This document shows positions 1-8,594 of a stretch of 32,757 nt of DNA, piece after piece. Origin of the DNA: Agathobacter sp. (GTDB lineage Bacteria > Bacillota > Clostridia > Lachnospirales > Lachnospiraceae); the NCBI GenBank assembly GCA_017623935.1, contig JAGAOC010000084.1:1-32757 (forward strand), in the 5' to 3' direction. The notes under the pieces are model-generated. The model was given only the letters and a program-made list of their open reading frames with translations. It was not told the origin of the DNA and searched no databases. The position numbers and the translations under genes were made by a program. The first letter of the stretch is position 1. Each line of letters begins with the position of its first letter.

Positions 1-225
1 CTTATAGAATCCTCTGTCCTTATAGTATTCGATGATCCTTCCGTTGGTGTAATCGAACACTGTGGAAAATAGCATAATAAGTACATATACCGGCTCTCCC
101 CAGGCATAAAACAAAAGACTTGCCAGCAGAAGCACCAGATTCCGCCCTTTTGCCGGGCACAAAAAATATAAGATCAATACGATCGGTAAAAATACCAACA
201 AAAATACAAAACTGCTAAAAACCAT
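1..225 (-). CDS. MBOAT family O-acyltransferase (AlgI/DltB-like), N-terminal part
   Basis: This is the first 75 codons of a gene that runs off the left edge of the window. The translation starts MVFSSFVFLLVFLP, has a hydrophobic first membrane segment, then RNLVLLLASLLFYAWGEP. That RN-LLL-AS-LFYAWGEP pattern is typical of the start of AlgI-type MBOAT proteins, which are membrane enzymes that transfer acyl groups to exported polysaccharides. The start at 225 was chosen because it matches the usual MVFSS beginning of the family; an upstream in-frame ATG lies inside a hairpin at 242-257. It follows the DUF4358 lipoprotein gene, 38 bases away on the same strand, and the two commonly sit together in Lachnospiraceae. 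The acceptor polymer cannot be told from this fragment, and the catalytic His is outside the window. Confidence 0.85.
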   Translation of the reverse strand, partial: MVFSSFVFLLVFLPIVLILYFLCPAKGRNLVLLLASLLFYAWGEPVYVLIMLFSTVFDYTNGRIIEYYKDRGFYK

Positions 226-241
226 TTTCTTCACCAAAATC

Positions 242-257
242 CCCGGCATAAGCCGGG
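242..257 (-). terminator. Hairpin between lipoprotein stop and MBOAT start
   Basis: The arms CCCGGC and GCCGGG are perfect six-base partners around a four-base loop. They start six bases after the stop codon of the lipoprotein gene on the minus strand and are followed by GATTTTGG, a poor T-tract. It could be a weak terminator, an attenuator or an mRNA stability element that lowers expression of the downstream acyltransferase, whose start is only 17 bases further on. Confidence 0.45.
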
Positions 258-263
258 TATCCT

Positions 264-725
264 TTACTTACCAAATGTTTTATCAATGATAGATTCTGCC
301 TTGCTGGATTCCCCAGAAACACAAAGCACTACGTATTTTCCTTCCTGTTCAAGAACAGCATTGTCAATACGTTTTGCCTCTTCTGGCTTATAATCCTCAA
401 ATGCGCTTTCCTGATCCTGTAAGTACAATTCGATATTGTCTTCCAGAATATCTGCTGTGGCTTCATCTGGCGCTGTAAATACTGCAACGGATTCTGCTGT
501 TGCCCCGCTTCCCATATACATAACTCCGGTTACTCCTTCCGGAATGGTAATATAATTGGAAATATCCTCATCCGACAGTTTCGATAAAGTATCTTCATAA
601 GAAATATCATTCACTAGAGATTTCTCTAAAGCATCTAAATCCACGCTCTGGCTTGTCCCAGAACCACAACCTGCAAGGAGTGCCATCACCGCAACACCTG
701 CCAGTAACAATTTTGTTCTCTTCAT
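264..725 (-). CDS. DUF4358 domain lipoprotein
   Basis: This is a 153-residue secreted lipoprotein. The N-terminus has basic residues, a hydrophobic stretch and a lipobox LLAGC with the lipidated cysteine at residue 20. The mature part contains the YITIPEGV..VMYMGSGATAESVAVF region and the ..AKRIDNAVLEQEGKYVVLCVSG.. region that I associate with DUF4358, a Lachnospiraceae family often found beside MBOAT/AlgI-like genes. The gene precedes such an acyltransferase here, so a role in cell-envelope polysaccharide acylation is a reasonable inference from context, but no reaction is known. An AGGAGA ribosome-binding site lies at 734-739. No catalytic motif is visible. Confidence 0.8.
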   Translation of the reverse strand: MKRTKLLLAGVAVMALLAGCGSGTSQSVDLDALEKSLVNDISYEDTLSKLSDEDISNYITIPEGVTGVMYMGSGATAESVAVFTAPDEATADILEDNIELYLQDQESAFEDYKPEEAKRIDNAVLEQEGKYVVLCVSGESSKAESIIDKTFGK

Positions 726-779
726 AAATTCATTCTCCTGTTCGCAAACTTCTGAAACATTTCTTTTTGGTACAGGGAA

Positions 780-808
780 AGTGTAATCCCTTTCCCCTCT
801 TCTGTAAA
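780..808 (-). promoter_or_regulatory. Sigma-A type promoter for the DUF4358-MBOAT pair
   Basis: Reading the minus strand, a TTTACA -35 box (803-808) and a TACACT -10 box (780-785) are separated by exactly 17 bases. The start codon of the lipoprotein gene is about 55 bases downstream. The region between trpS and this box shows only an AT-rich tract without a clear hairpin. Confidence 0.55.
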
Positions 809-866
809 GAGTTTGCCTTGCAATTTAAAAAATTATTAAAAATTTCTCTTGGTTAACTCTTGCACA

Positions 867-1958
867 TTACAGGCTTGCAGAATACTTCTCAGTCTGAGCT
901 TTGATCATTTCTTCATCATCAAAGTAATTGATCCTCATAGCACGTTTTACTTCAGAAAGGGTCTGTGCTGCCACTTCTCTTGCCTTATCACTACCCTGTT
1001 TTAAGATATCATAAACTGCTGGAATGTCTTTCTCAAATTCTGCTCTTCTTGCCCGGATCGGTGCAAGTTCTTCCTGAATAACGTTGTTTAAGAATTTCTT
1101 GATCTTAACATCTCCAAGGCCACCTCTTTGATAGTGTTCCTTTAATTCATCCAAATTATGATATTCTGGAAGATATTCTGCAAAATGTTCTGGTCTGCTG
1201 AATGCATCCAAATAGGTGAACACGCAGTTTCCTTCAATATGACCTGGATCACTGACCTGAATATGGGTCGGATCTGTGTACATACTCATTACTTTCTTAC
1301 GAACATCTTCTTCGGTATCTGCAAGATAAATACAGTTTCCTAAGGATTTGCTCATCTTCTGCTTGCCATCAATACCTGGCAGACGCATACAAGCTTCATT
1401 ATCCGGTAAGATTACTTCCGGCTCTACTAAAACTTCATCGTAAATAGAGTTAAATTTACGAACGATCTCTCTTGTCTGCTCGATCATTGGAAGCTGATCT
1501 TCTCCAACCGGTACGGTGTTTGCCTTAAAAGCAGTAATATCTGCTGCCTGGCTGATCGGATAGGTAAAGAATCCCACTGGGATACTTGCTTCAAAATTAC
1601 GCATTTTGATCTCAGATTTAACGGTAGGGTTTCTCTGTAAACGGGAAACAGTTACCAGATTAGAATAGAAGAAAGTCAACTCTGTCAATTCTGAGATCTG
1701 AGACTGAATAAATAAGGTGGATTTGGCTGGATCTAATCCACAAGATAAATAATCCAGTGCTACTTCAATGATATTCTGACGTACTTTTTCCGGATTCTCA
1801 AAATTATCAGTCAATGCCTGAGCATCTGCGATCATAATAAATATCTTATCGAATTCTCCTGAATTCTGTAACTCTACTCTTCTACGCAAAGAACCTACAT
1901 AATGTCCTACATGAAGTCTGCCGGTTGGGCGGTCTCCTGTTAAAATTATCTTCTCCAT
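867..1958 (-). CDS. trpS: Tryptophanyl-tRNA synthetase
   Basis: This is a class I aminoacyl-tRNA synthetase that charges tRNA-Trp with tryptophan in the cytoplasm. The 363-residue product has the HIGH-type signature as HVGH at 16-19 within [10 protein letters not shown], and a perfect KMSKS at 201-205. The pocket stretch [20 protein letters not shown] is also typical of TrpRS. It is about 30 residues longer than the Bacillus enzyme. The start is supported by AGGAGGAG a few bases upstream. No T-box leader (no AGGGTGG-type bulge and no antiterminator) is visible in the 220 bases upstream, although such leaders often precede trpS genes in Firmicutes. Confidence 0.97.
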   Translation of the reverse strand: MEKIILTGDRPTGRLHVGHYVGSLRRRVELQNSGEFDKIFIMIADAQALTDNFENPEKVRQNIIEVALDYLSCGLDPAKSTLFIQSQISELTELTFFYSNLVTVSRLQRNPTVKSEIKMRNFEASIPVGFFTYPISQAADITAFKANTVPVGEDQLPMIEQTREIVRKFNSIYDEVLVEPEVILPDNEACMRLPGIDGKQKMSKSLGNCIYLADTEEDVRKKVMSMYTDPTHIQVSDPGHIEGNCVFTYLDAFSRPEHFAEYLPEYHNLDELKEHYQRGGLGDVKIKKFLNNVIQEELAPIRARRAEFEKDIPAVYDILKQGSDKAREVAAQTLSEVKRAMRINYFDDEEMIKAQTEKYSASL

Positions 1959-2084
1959 GATACTCCTCCTGGTATAATACCTCTATACTTATTAATTTAA
2001 TAAATCAGCAAAATCCTCTTCTCTCATCATGTAAGTTTCTGGTTAAACATAATCTGAAGAATGCTTTCCTGATCTATCAAACAT

Positions 2085-2113
2085 ACAGGTATCTGTCTAG
2101 GACAGATACCTGT
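2085..2113 (-). terminator. Perfect 13-base inverted repeat between membrane gene and trpS
   Basis: The arm ACAGGTATCTGTC (2085-2097) and its exact complement (2101-2113) flank a three-base loop. It lies about 70 bases after the small membrane protein gene and about 125 bases before trpS on the minus strand. It lacks a solid T-tract on either side, so it could be a factor-assisted terminator, a processing site or a DNA-binding palindrome. As a terminator it would close the upstream gene. Confidence 0.5.
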
Positions 2114-2136
2114 GTCATTCTCTTAATATGTACAAA

Positions 2137-2190
2137 TTGCATATACTATATGAATTGCATGAATTGCATATATTGTATGAATTACATATA
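2137..2190. repeat. Short AT-rich tandem repeat at the 3' end of a membrane gene
   Basis: On the plus strand an 18-base unit TTGCATATAnTnTATGAA occurs at 2137-2154 and 2164-2181, separated by a 9-base half unit (2155-2163) and followed by a degenerate copy that covers the stop codon of the upstream minus-strand gene. It probably arose by slippage, and it sits directly before the 13-base inverted repeat. Confidence 0.6.
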
Positions 2191-2622
2191 TTTCTCGATC
2201 ATTTTGTCGATTGGTGAGATCTTAACATCTTTCTGCTTCAATGCGGAAAGTCCTAATAACAGGAATGCTACTGTCTCAACGATTCCGATCGCTCCAGTTA
2301 AGAAGCTGATAAGATCTGTAAGTTTGCTTAATAAGATAGTTCCAACAAATGGAATCGCATATAAGCTTACGTTAATGATCGCAAATCCGCTGTTGATCCA
2401 GCTGATCAGTTCTGGAATTAATCCCAGTACACAGGTTGCTACAGAGAAAACAACCATTAATGCAACTGCTTTTACTACGTTCTTTCTTAACCATTCATCC
2501 TCTTCCTTAAGCAGTACATATCCTGCTACCAGAAACAGTAATAAATAGCCACTAAAACATCCAGCAAAATAAGCAAGTGCTGCTAATAACCCTGTCGAAA
2601 TCCCTAATTTCGTCTTGTTCAT
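2182..2622 (-). CDS. Small integral membrane protein of unknown function
   Basis: This is a 146-residue protein with about four hydrophobic segments (around 10-37, 50-70, 80-100 and 105-128) and a charged loop KEEDEWLRKNVVKAV after the first. The loop and helix arrangement recalls small DUF4870/Tic20-like bacterial membrane proteins, but I do not recognise the family with certainty. The gene has a strong ribosome-binding site (AGGAGG) and its own promoter just upstream, so it is probably transcribed alone. It could not be placed in a pathway from its neighbours (trpS downstream, cheW upstream across a terminator). The last codons are in the AT-rich repeat. Confidence 0.7.
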   Translation of the reverse strand: MNKTKLGISTGLLAALAYFAGCFSGYLLLFLVAGYVLLKEEDEWLRKNVVKAVALMVVFSVATCVLGLIPELISWINSGFAIINVSLYAIPFVGTILLSKLTDLISFLTGAIGIVETVAFLLLGLSALKQKDVKISPIDKMIEKYM

Positions 2623-2673
2623 AATCTTTCCTCCTATAAAATTATGTTATGTGCGATTTTAATACACTTTATC

Positions 2674-2701
2674 ATTATATCATAAAAACCGCAATTCACA
2701 A
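2674..2701 (-). promoter_or_regulatory. Promoter overlapping the cheW terminator
   Basis: On the minus strand TTGTGA (2696-2701) and a perfect TATAAT (2674-2679) are spaced by 16 bases. The -35 box lies in the loop and arm of the cheW terminator, so the previous operon ends and the next promoter begins in the same 30 bases. It should drive the small membrane protein gene 52 bases downstream. Confidence 0.55.
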
Positions 2702-2719
2702 CAAGGAATTGCGGTTTTT
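2684..2719 (-). terminator. Intrinsic terminator after cheW (bidirectional form)
   Basis: A perfect 14-base stem (AAAAACCGCAATTC with its complement) encloses an eight-base loop and ends in TTTTTAT on the minus strand. It follows the cheW stop by about 36 bases. The symmetric A/T ends make it able to act on both strands. Confidence 0.85.
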
Positions 2720-2755
2720 ATTGCTTTGTCATATTGCACGATAGGCAATATTCAT

Positions 2756-3208
2756 TTAATCGTCGTTCTTATTCTCTTCAATGACCCGTTTCAACTCTTC
2801 TCGTTCTGCCTCGTTCAAAAGATTCTCTACGGTCAAAAGGACGATAAGTTTCTTGTTACTTGACGCAACATCATTGAAAAAGTTCTGAGTTCCTTTCATG
2901 ATCAAAGGCATTGGAATGATCTGCTTGTCCGGTAATTCCAAGATCTCTTTGACCTCTCCGACCTCTAATCCCAAATTCACACCATCCGCTTCAATTACGA
3001 CTGTATTCAGGATCTTCTGATCCGGATACCCGAATTTTGAAACAAGGCTATAAATAGGGATCAACTTCTCATGTAACCATACGATTCCTTTCACATGATC
3101 TGGTGCTGCCGGAACCGGGGTAATGTTCATGGTGGTTTCAATGGATGACACATCACTTACCGAAATTCCAAACTCAATATTATTCAAGACAAATGTAAGT
3201 ATCTGCAT
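2756..3208 (-). CDS. cheW: CheW-like chemotaxis coupling protein
   Basis: This is a cytoplasmic adaptor that links chemoreceptors to the CheA kinase. The 150-residue protein is a single CheW domain: ILTFVLNNIEFGISVSDVSSIE at the start, then GIVWLHEKLIPIYSL and the ADGVNLGLEVGEVKEILEL core. The C-terminal 25 residues (LLNEAEREELKRVIEENKNDD) are a charged helical tail. It lies 22 bases after the chemoreceptor gene and is surely cotranscribed with it. No cheA, cheY or methyltransferase gene is present in the window, so it must work with a kinase encoded elsewhere. Confidence 0.93.
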   Translation of the reverse strand: MQILTFVLNNIEFGISVSDVSSIETTMNITPVPAAPDHVKGIVWLHEKLIPIYSLVSKFGYPDQKILNTVVIEADGVNLGLEVGEVKEILELPDKQIIPMPLIMKGTQNFFNDVASSNKKLIVLLTVENLLNEAEREELKRVIEENKNDD

Positions 3209-3230
3209 CTTGCCACACCCTTTCTATGTA

Positions 3231-4934
3231 TTAATTATCACGAAGTCTGAAAGCTTCCACCATTTCTTTCAATGAGATTGCTTCTGCGGAAAGCTCTTCA
3301 CTGATCGCGGAAGTCTCCTGAGATGCTGCTGAGTTACTCTGAACAACAGTTGAAATCTGCTCAATTCCATCCTCGATCTGCTCTAACATATCAGCCTGAG
3401 TCTGGGATGCTTTTGCAGAATTGCTTGCTACTTCCGCAAATTCTTCCATTCCCGCTAATACACCAGCAATAGTCTCCATAGTGATCTGTACGATCTGATT
3501 TCCTTTATCGATCTCTTCTAAGGAGTGCTCAATCAGGGATTTGGTAGTAACTGCTGCCTGAGCACTGTCTGTTGCCAGTTTTCCGATCTGATCAGCAACA
3601 ACGGCAAATCCTCTTCCTGCCTCACCTGCTCTTGCAGCTTCGATAGAAGCATTTAAGGATAACAGGTTTGTCTGGGAAGCAATATCTTCGATAGTTCCAA
3701 TAATATTTTCAATCTCTCTTGAGGTATCTGTAATTCTCTGCATTGCCTGAGATAATTCTAACATATCTTCACGGCTCTTTCCAGCGTTCTCTGCAGAACC
3801 TTTTGCTTTTATTGCTGCTGCTTTTGCAGATTCTGCACTCTCCTTGGAAATGTTGGTTACATCTTCAATGGTAGCAGTTAACTGTTCTACCGCACCAGCC
3901 TGATCTGTAGCGCCTTCTGCTAAGTCCTGAGCACTGTTAGCCAGCTGTCCGGATCCTTCTGTTACCTGAATAGAAGCGTCACTGATCTGTCTTAAAGTAG
4001 TATCTAACTGACGGTTCAGTTTTCTGATAGAAAGTAATAAGCCTTCAAATTCGCCTTCATATCTTTCTCCGATGTTAGTATGGATATTAAAGTTGCCGTT
4101 AGCCATTTCTTCTAACAGGCGTCCCATATCCGCAATGATCTCACTAAGATTTACTGCCATTGCAGCACAGTCATCTGTAATATCTGCGATCTCATCTCTT
4201 CTCTTACATGGTGGGAATGCGCTTCCAAGATCACCATGAGAAAATGCTTCTAAACGCTTGCCAAGAGCTGATAATGGTTTCTCTACGCTCTTTGCAATAG
4301 TATTTCCCATCTTGATTCCAACAGATGCACCAACTGCCAAAGTAACAATAACAAGGATCAAAAGAATCACTTCAATAATAGCGATCGTTGTCTCTAAGGA
4401 TTTTCCTGCACTGACATTAGCATCCATCAGCTTAGTCATACCTTCTTCAACTGCTTTTGCTTTTGGAGCCAACTCATTGATAGCTTTCTCCTGTGCCTGG
4501 GCACAAATGGTACGATCCGTTACAGCGCCTTCTTCTACGATGGCATCACTTAAGGTCCAGTAACCATCTAATGCCGTAATAACTTCCTGGTAAGCAGCTT
4601 TCTCTTCCTTACCTACACAAATTGCTTCAATTGCAGCAAAATACTCTTCAAATTCCGCTTTCTCTGCATAGTAAGTAGACTTCAAACTATTGATAGTAGA
4701 CTCCTCATCATAACCAATAGCACCACGAAGAGCACTTCTTGCCTCCGCAAAGGCTGTTTCTGCTTTTGCAATGTCTTCCAAAGCAAATCCATAGTTCTTC
4801 AATGCATAATTATAACGATTGGAGATAACCAGCAGTGCAATTACTGCAACTACAGCAGCGATACTTACAATGGCGGTAACCTTTATAAACGCCTGTGTAA
4901 GTCTTGCCCGGATTTTTTCATTCTTGTTGTTCAT
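3231..4934 (-). CDS. Methyl-accepting chemotaxis protein with four-helix sensor region
   Basis: This transmembrane chemoreceptor has a basic N-terminus, a first membrane segment at about 16-38, an extracytoplasmic helical region of about 145 residues rich in Ala and Glu (four-helix-bundle type), a second segment at about 186-209, a HAMP linker and a long signalling domain. The conserved hairpin tip [21 protein letters not shown] and [15 protein letters not shown] are clear. I start it at 4934 (567 residues), because AAGGATGTGG precedes that ATG; a longer reading to 4994 adds 20 atypical residues. It heads an operon with cheW. Its ligand is unknown, as helical-bundle sensors give no sequence clue. 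Confidence 0.93.
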   Translation of the reverse strand: MNNKNEKIRARLTQAFIKVTAIVSIAAVVAVIALLVISNRYNYALKNYGFALEDIAKAETAFAEARSALRGAIGYDEESTINSLKSTYYAEKAEFEEYFAAIEAICVGKEEKAAYQEVITALDGYWTLSDAIVEEGAVTDRTICAQAQEKAINELAPKAKAVEEGMTKLMDANVSAGKSLETTIAIIEVILLILVIVTLAVGASVGIKMGNTIAKSVEKPLSALGKRLEAFSHGDLGSAFPPCKRRDEIADITDDCAAMAVNLSEIIADMGRLLEEMANGNFNIHTNIGERYEGEFEGLLLSIRKLNRQLDTTLRQISDASIQVTEGSGQLANSAQDLAEGATDQAGAVEQLTATIEDVTNISKESAESAKAAAIKAKGSAENAGKSREDMLELSQAMQRITDTSREIENIIGTIEDIASQTNLLSLNASIEAARAGEAGRGFAVVADQIGKLATDSAQAAVTTKSLIEHSLEEIDKGNQIVQITMETIAGVLAGMEEFAEVASNSAKASQTQADMLEQIEDGIEQISTVVQSNSAASQETSAISEELSAEAISLKEMVEAFRLRDN

Positions 4935-5057
4935 TTTAACCACATCCTTTTTTCCCTTATTCGGAGTATGAGATTTCCTGCTCCGGCATAGCAAGAAAGC
5001 TCTTACTCCATAAACAACATTTTAAAAATGAATATCGTACCTCAAAGTACTATAGCT

Positions 5058-5086
5058 ATTATACTACGTTACTATGCTAAATTCAA
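5058..5086 (-). promoter_or_regulatory. Sigma-A type promoter for the MCP-cheW operon
   Basis: The minus strand shows TTGAAT (5081-5086), a 17-base spacer and a perfect TATAAT (5058-5063). It begins right at the end of the Na/Pi cotransporter gene. The leader to the ATG at 4934 is about 115 bases. It does not resemble a flagellar sigma28 promoter. Confidence 0.65.
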
Positions 5087-5090
5087 TATT

Positions 5091-6731
5091 TTATTGTTCA
5101 GTTAGTGCAATTTTTGCAAATTCATCGGATAGATTTAGTGCATGATCACCAATTCTCTCGAAATCTGTCAACATCTCTGAATAAAGAATACTTCCTTCAT
5201 CAGAACAAGTTCCCTGAGCGATACGGTCAAACATATTATTTTGGTATTCCTTGGTCATATCATCAATGCGCTGTTCCAAGCCTGCGATCTTTCCGTGCCA
5301 GTCCAGCACATCGGTCTTTTTGCCATATAATTCTTCAAAGACCTTATCACAGACCGCCTGCAATTTCTGAATTTCTTCCTTAGCTGCTTCAGAGAACACA
5401 ATGCTCTTTTCCTGAACCATTCCGGAATATCCTGCAATATTCATAGCGTGGTCGCTGATCCTTTCAATATTGCTGGTAATTGCAAAATAAGAGTTAAAGA
5501 CCTGACTTCCGCTTTGGGTTCTTTCATGAGTGATTACTTTTGTTATATATTTAGAGATTTCTTTATTTAAGAAATCTACATATTCTTCTCTATGCTTGAT
5601 CTCTGCTAATAATTTTTCATCTCGGTTCACGAATACTTCAAAGGCTGCATGAACGTTATCCTTCGCCATGTCTAACATACGGAAGATCTCCTGCTTAGCA
5701 GCTTCCATACTGATAGCAGAACCACCTAATTTTTCCGGGGTAAAAGCTCCAATATGAAGAAGTGCAAAAGTAGTATCCTCTTCCTCGCTTCCTTTTTTGT
5801 CCTTTAAGAGAACTTGGGTGAATTTTGCCAGATAACTACCAAATGGAAGCAATAATAACGTTGTCACAATGTTAAATAATGTATGTAAGTTAGCGATCTG
5901 CGCCGGTGCATCCGTTGGTGTCCAGCCCTGCACAATGGAGATCAGCGGTGTTATCAAACACAATGCAGTAAATATGATGGTTCCGATTACGTTAAAGGAA
6001 ATATGGATGGCTGTGGTACGTTTTGCATTACGGCTGGTTCCGATGGAAGCCAACAGTGCGGTAACACAGGTTCCGATATTCTGTCCAAACAGTACGAATG
6101 CTGCGGCATTTAAGCCAATGACGCCACTGTCCGCCAGTGCCTGTAAGATACCTACAGAAGCGGAAGATGACTGGATCAAAGCAGTAAATACTACACCTGC
6201 TAAGATTCCCAGGATCGGATTCTCAAATTTGGTCAAAAGATCCACGAATCCCTGTGAGTCTGCCAATGGTTTCATAGCAGAACTCATCATATCCATACCC
6301 ATGAACAGGATTCCTAATCCTGCCATGATCTTGCCCACATAATGGAGTTTTTCATTTTTCATGAAGACCACGATAGCCACTCCTAAAAAGGCGATAAATG
6401 GAGCGATAGCTCCGACATCCAGCGCAATGAGCTGGCCGGTTATGGTGGTTCCGATATTCGCACCCATAATGATCCAAACGGCCTGGTTTAATGTCATCAT
6501 TCCTGAATTTACGAATCCTACTACCATAACGGTGGTGGCTGAAGATGACTGGATCACTGCGGTAATAGCAGCACCTACCAACACTCCTAAGAAACGGTTG
6601 GAGGTGAGTTTTTCCAGAATCTGCTTCATTTTATTTCCTGCGGCAGATTCAAGTCCCTGGCTCATCATCTGCATTCCGTATAGGAATAATGCCAGACCTC
6701 CTAATAATCCCATGATCTCTGTTACTGTCAT
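5091..6731 (-). CDS. Na/Pi cotransporter family protein with PhoU-like domain
   Basis: This 546-residue protein has two parts. The membrane part (about 1-310) has the two inverted QSSSA signatures of the Na/Pi-cotransporter (NptA/PNaS) family, at 61-65 and 187-191, each in an AL/VIQSSSA context, and GANIGTT / GQNIGTCVTA loops. The C-terminal part (about 335-546) is a helical PhoU-like domain with repeats such as NIERISDHAMNIA and DFERIGDHALNLS. The family couples sodium entry to phosphate transport; the PhoU-like tail is thought to regulate it. The start is one base after the stop of the response regulator gene, with AGGAGG inside that gene, so translation is probably coupled. No terminator is visible after it. 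Confidence 0.93.
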   Translation of the reverse strand: MTVTEIMGLLGGLALFLYGMQMMSQGLESAAGNKMKQILEKLTSNRFLGVLVGAAITAVIQSSSATTVMVVGFVNSGMMTLNQAVWIIMGANIGTTITGQLIALDVGAIAPFIAFLGVAIVVFMKNEKLHYVGKIMAGLGILFMGMDMMSSAMKPLADSQGFVDLLTKFENPILGILAGVVFTALIQSSSASVGILQALADSGVIGLNAAAFVLFGQNIGTCVTALLASIGTSRNAKRTTAIHISFNVIGTIIFTALCLITPLISIVQGWTPTDAPAQIANLHTLFNIVTTLLLLPFGSYLAKFTQVLLKDKKGSEEEDTTFALLHIGAFTPEKLGGSAISMEAAKQEIFRMLDMAKDNVHAAFEVFVNRDEKLLAEIKHREEYVDFLNKEISKYITKVITHERTQSGSQVFNSYFAITSNIERISDHAMNIAGYSGMVQEKSIVFSEAAKEEIQKLQAVCDKVFEELYGKKTDVLDWHGKIAGLEQRIDDMTKEYQNNMFDRIAQGTCSDEGSILYSEMLTDFERIGDHALNLSDEFAKIALTEQ

Positions 6732-6732
6732 T

Positions 6733-7440
6733 TTACTTTTCCTCCTGATTCATTCGGTAACCTACACCCAATTCATTTAAAATATAACGATACTCTCCCG
6801 GCTTTTCTCCGAATTTTTTTCGAACATTTGCCATATTTACCTGTAACTTTTTTACACTTCCTGAATCGGAATATCCCCAGATCTTTTTAATGATCTCCGA
6901 ATACGTCAACACTCTTCCTGCGTGAGTGGAAAGTAGTTCCACAATGTTATACTCTGTCTGGGTCAGTTTTACCTCTTTTCCATCAATGCTAATCCTACGT
7001 TTTTCATAAGAAATGATCATATCCTGTACTTGAAATTCTTTTCTGATCATCCGCTCTCCTACTCCCTGATGACGGCTGTTCCTAAGAGCCGCCCGTACTC
7101 GCGCCAAAAGCTCATTCGTAGAAAATGGTTTTGTGATATAGTCATTCGCCCCCAGATCCAACGCCTTTACCTTATCCCATTCATTGGTTCTGGCGGACAA
7201 AACAATAATGGGAACATCTGAATTTTCCCGGATCTTTTCTATCAGATCATTTCCATCCATATCCGGAAGCCCCAGATCTAGGATCACCAGATCGGGATGG
7301 TGGGAAAAGACCATCGTGGTTCCATCTTTTCCGTCTTGAGCCGACAAGACCTGATATTCGTTAGTCTCCAATATGGTGGAAACAAAATTGCAGATATTCA
7401 TTTCATCTTCTATGATCAAGATCCTATGCCTATTACTCAT
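6733..7440 (-). CDS. KdpE-like OmpR family response regulator
   Basis: The receiver domain (about 5-120) has the acidic pair E11-D12, the phosphoacceptor D55 in LVILDLGLPDMDG, and K104 in YITKPF. The winged-helix DNA-binding domain (about 135-232) has LTQTEYNIVELLSTHAGRVLTYSEI and ends YRYILNELGVGYRM, as in KdpE. The gene overlaps the end of the sensor kinase gene by eight bases and is followed by the Na/Pi cotransporter one base later. No kdpFABC potassium pump genes are nearby, so the target is more likely phosphate or sodium related in this organism; that is inference from context. The name kdpE is therefore not given. Confidence 0.92.
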   Translation of the reverse strand: MSNRHRILIIEDEMNICNFVSTILETNEYQVLSAQDGKDGTTMVFSHHPDLVILDLGLPDMDGNDLIEKIRENSDVPIIVLSARTNEWDKVKALDLGANDYITKPFSTNELLARVRAALRNSRHQGVGERMIRKEFQVQDMIISYEKRRISIDGKEVKLTQTEYNIVELLSTHAGRVLTYSEIIKKIWGYSDSGSVKKLQVNMANVRKKFGEKPGEYRYILNELGVGYRMNQEEK

Positions 7441-8494
7441 TTTTTTCTGCCTCCATGCTTAAGGTAAAACGGAAGCAGCAGCCTCCTTCTTTCCGGTTCT
7501 CCACCATGATACTTCCCTGATGGGCTTTGATAATAGAAGCGCAGACCGATAAGCCGATTCCCATGCTGCTCTTCTGATTATCTGCCGGCACATTCTTTTT
7601 CTCGAAATATCCGGTGAATATATCCGGCATCCGTTCTTTTTCAATGCCACATCCATTATCTGAGATCTCAAAGACTGCATTTTTTTCGTCCACCCAGACC
7701 TTTAAGATGAGCTGAGTCATGCCCCTGGCATGCTGAACGGCATTTTCCAGAATGTTCACTAATACCTGCTCGATCAAAATTGCGTCCATTGGGATACTCA
7801 CAAAATCTTCCGGAATATCCACTTCGATCTTCTGCTCCGGATAACGTTTCTTGAACCGGATCAGTACGGAATCGATCAGTTCTTCTAGTACCACGGGCTT
7901 TTTGATCAGATCCATTCCTTCGTTTTCAATCCTGGTAACGGATAAGAGATTTTCTACCATTGCCATAAGCCACTGGGAATCCTCTTCTATGCCTCTTGCC
8001 AGTTGCAGGATCTGCTCTGGCGAAAGACAGTCAGCTTTTTCTACGATCGCCGAAGCAGAGCCGTAAATAGAGGTTAAGGGAGTTCTTAAGTCATGAGAAA
8101 CTGCCCGAAGCAGATTTGCCCTCATTTTCTCCTTCATGCTCTCCGCCTTCATCTTCTCCTGCTGTTTTACCTTGGCAGCTAAGGTACTTGACATAATGGT
8201 AATGACCAACATGATAATGGCTGAGATCATATTTTCCGGTATACTGAAATTGAACTTAAAGAATGGGAATGTAAATGCAAAGTTCAATGCCAGCACACTA
8301 AAAAAGGAGGCAATCACTCCATAGGCAAAGCCATCCGTATAAAGAGAAATCAAAAACACCGCTAATGCAAATGCTGCCGGAATTAGGGTGTCTGCCTTGA
8401 AATAATTTTCAATAACGAGGCTGGCAACAAAGAAAATGGCTAAGATTCCTATAGTAAACAATATATTCTTGATCATGCTAAGTTTATTGTTCAT
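7433..8494 (-). CDS. KdpD-like sensor histidine kinase lacking the N-terminal KdpD region
   Basis: The protein is 353 residues. It has about four closely spaced membrane segments (11-107) matching the DUF4118-type membrane region of KdpD, a dimerisation helix with the phosphoacceptor H134 in AVSHDLRTPLTSI, and an ATPase domain with N box ILENAVQHA, G1 box DNGCGIE and G2 box GIGLSV. It lacks the roughly 390-residue N-terminal KdpD and universal-stress-type domains that full KdpD carries, so the signal must be sensed by the membrane part or partner proteins. GGAGG lies upstream of the ATG. It is the first gene of a three-gene unit with the response regulator and the Na/Pi cotransporter. Confidence 0.92.
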   Translation of the reverse strand: MNNKLSMIKNILFTIGILAIFFVASLVIENYFKADTLIPAAFALAVFLISLYTDGFAYGVIASFFSVLALNFAFTFPFFKFNFSIPENMISAIIMLVITIMSSTLAAKVKQQEKMKAESMKEKMRANLLRAVSHDLRTPLTSIYGSASAIVEKADCLSPEQILQLARGIEEDSQWLMAMVENLLSVTRIENEGMDLIKKPVVLEELIDSVLIRFKKRYPEQKIEVDIPEDFVSIPMDAILIEQVLVNILENAVQHARGMTQLILKVWVDEKNAVFEISDNGCGIEKERMPDIFTGYFEKKNVPADNQKSSMGIGLSVCASIIKAHQGSIMVENRKEGGCCFRFTLSMEAEKNE

Positions 8495-8516
8495 GAATTA
8501 CCTCCAACAGTAAGTG

Positions 8517-8522
8517 ATTATA
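8517..8522 (-). promoter_or_regulatory. Likely -10 box for the sensor kinase operon
   Basis: A perfect TATAAT on the minus strand lies about 22 bases before the start codon, preceded by TG at the extended -10 position two bases earlier (GTTGATATAAT). I see no good -35 match at 16-18 bases, so this is a weak or activated promoter at best. Confidence 0.35.
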
Positions 8523-8569
8523 TCAACATCCCGGTAAAGAATCAGCAAAGAATTTGTAAAAGACTTTTA

Positions 8570-8594
8570 CTTTCCGGGGAATCCCCAAGAAAGC
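8570..8594 (-). terminator. Second hairpin in tandem after copA
   Basis: The minus strand reads CTTTCTTGGGG-ATT-CCCCGGAAAG, a stem of about ten pairs with one bulge, followed by TAAAAGTCTTTTAC. The T-rich run of the previous terminator can pair with this downstream TAAAAG, extending the stem. It looks like a back-up terminator. Confidence 0.4.

Noticed and set aside
1959..2181. T-box leader for trpS
   Set aside because: No AGGGTGG-type T-box sequence, no specifier stem and no antiterminator could be found by eye.
2150..2548. A plus-strand frame beginning MNCMNCIYCMNYIYF
   Set aside because: Its start is the AT-rich tandem repeat and the rest is antisense to the small membrane protein gene.
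5869..6780. Two long plus-strand frames opposite the Na/Pi cotransporter gene
   Set aside because: Antisense to QSSSA motifs and to the membrane helices; no ribosome-binding site of note and no recognisable protein.
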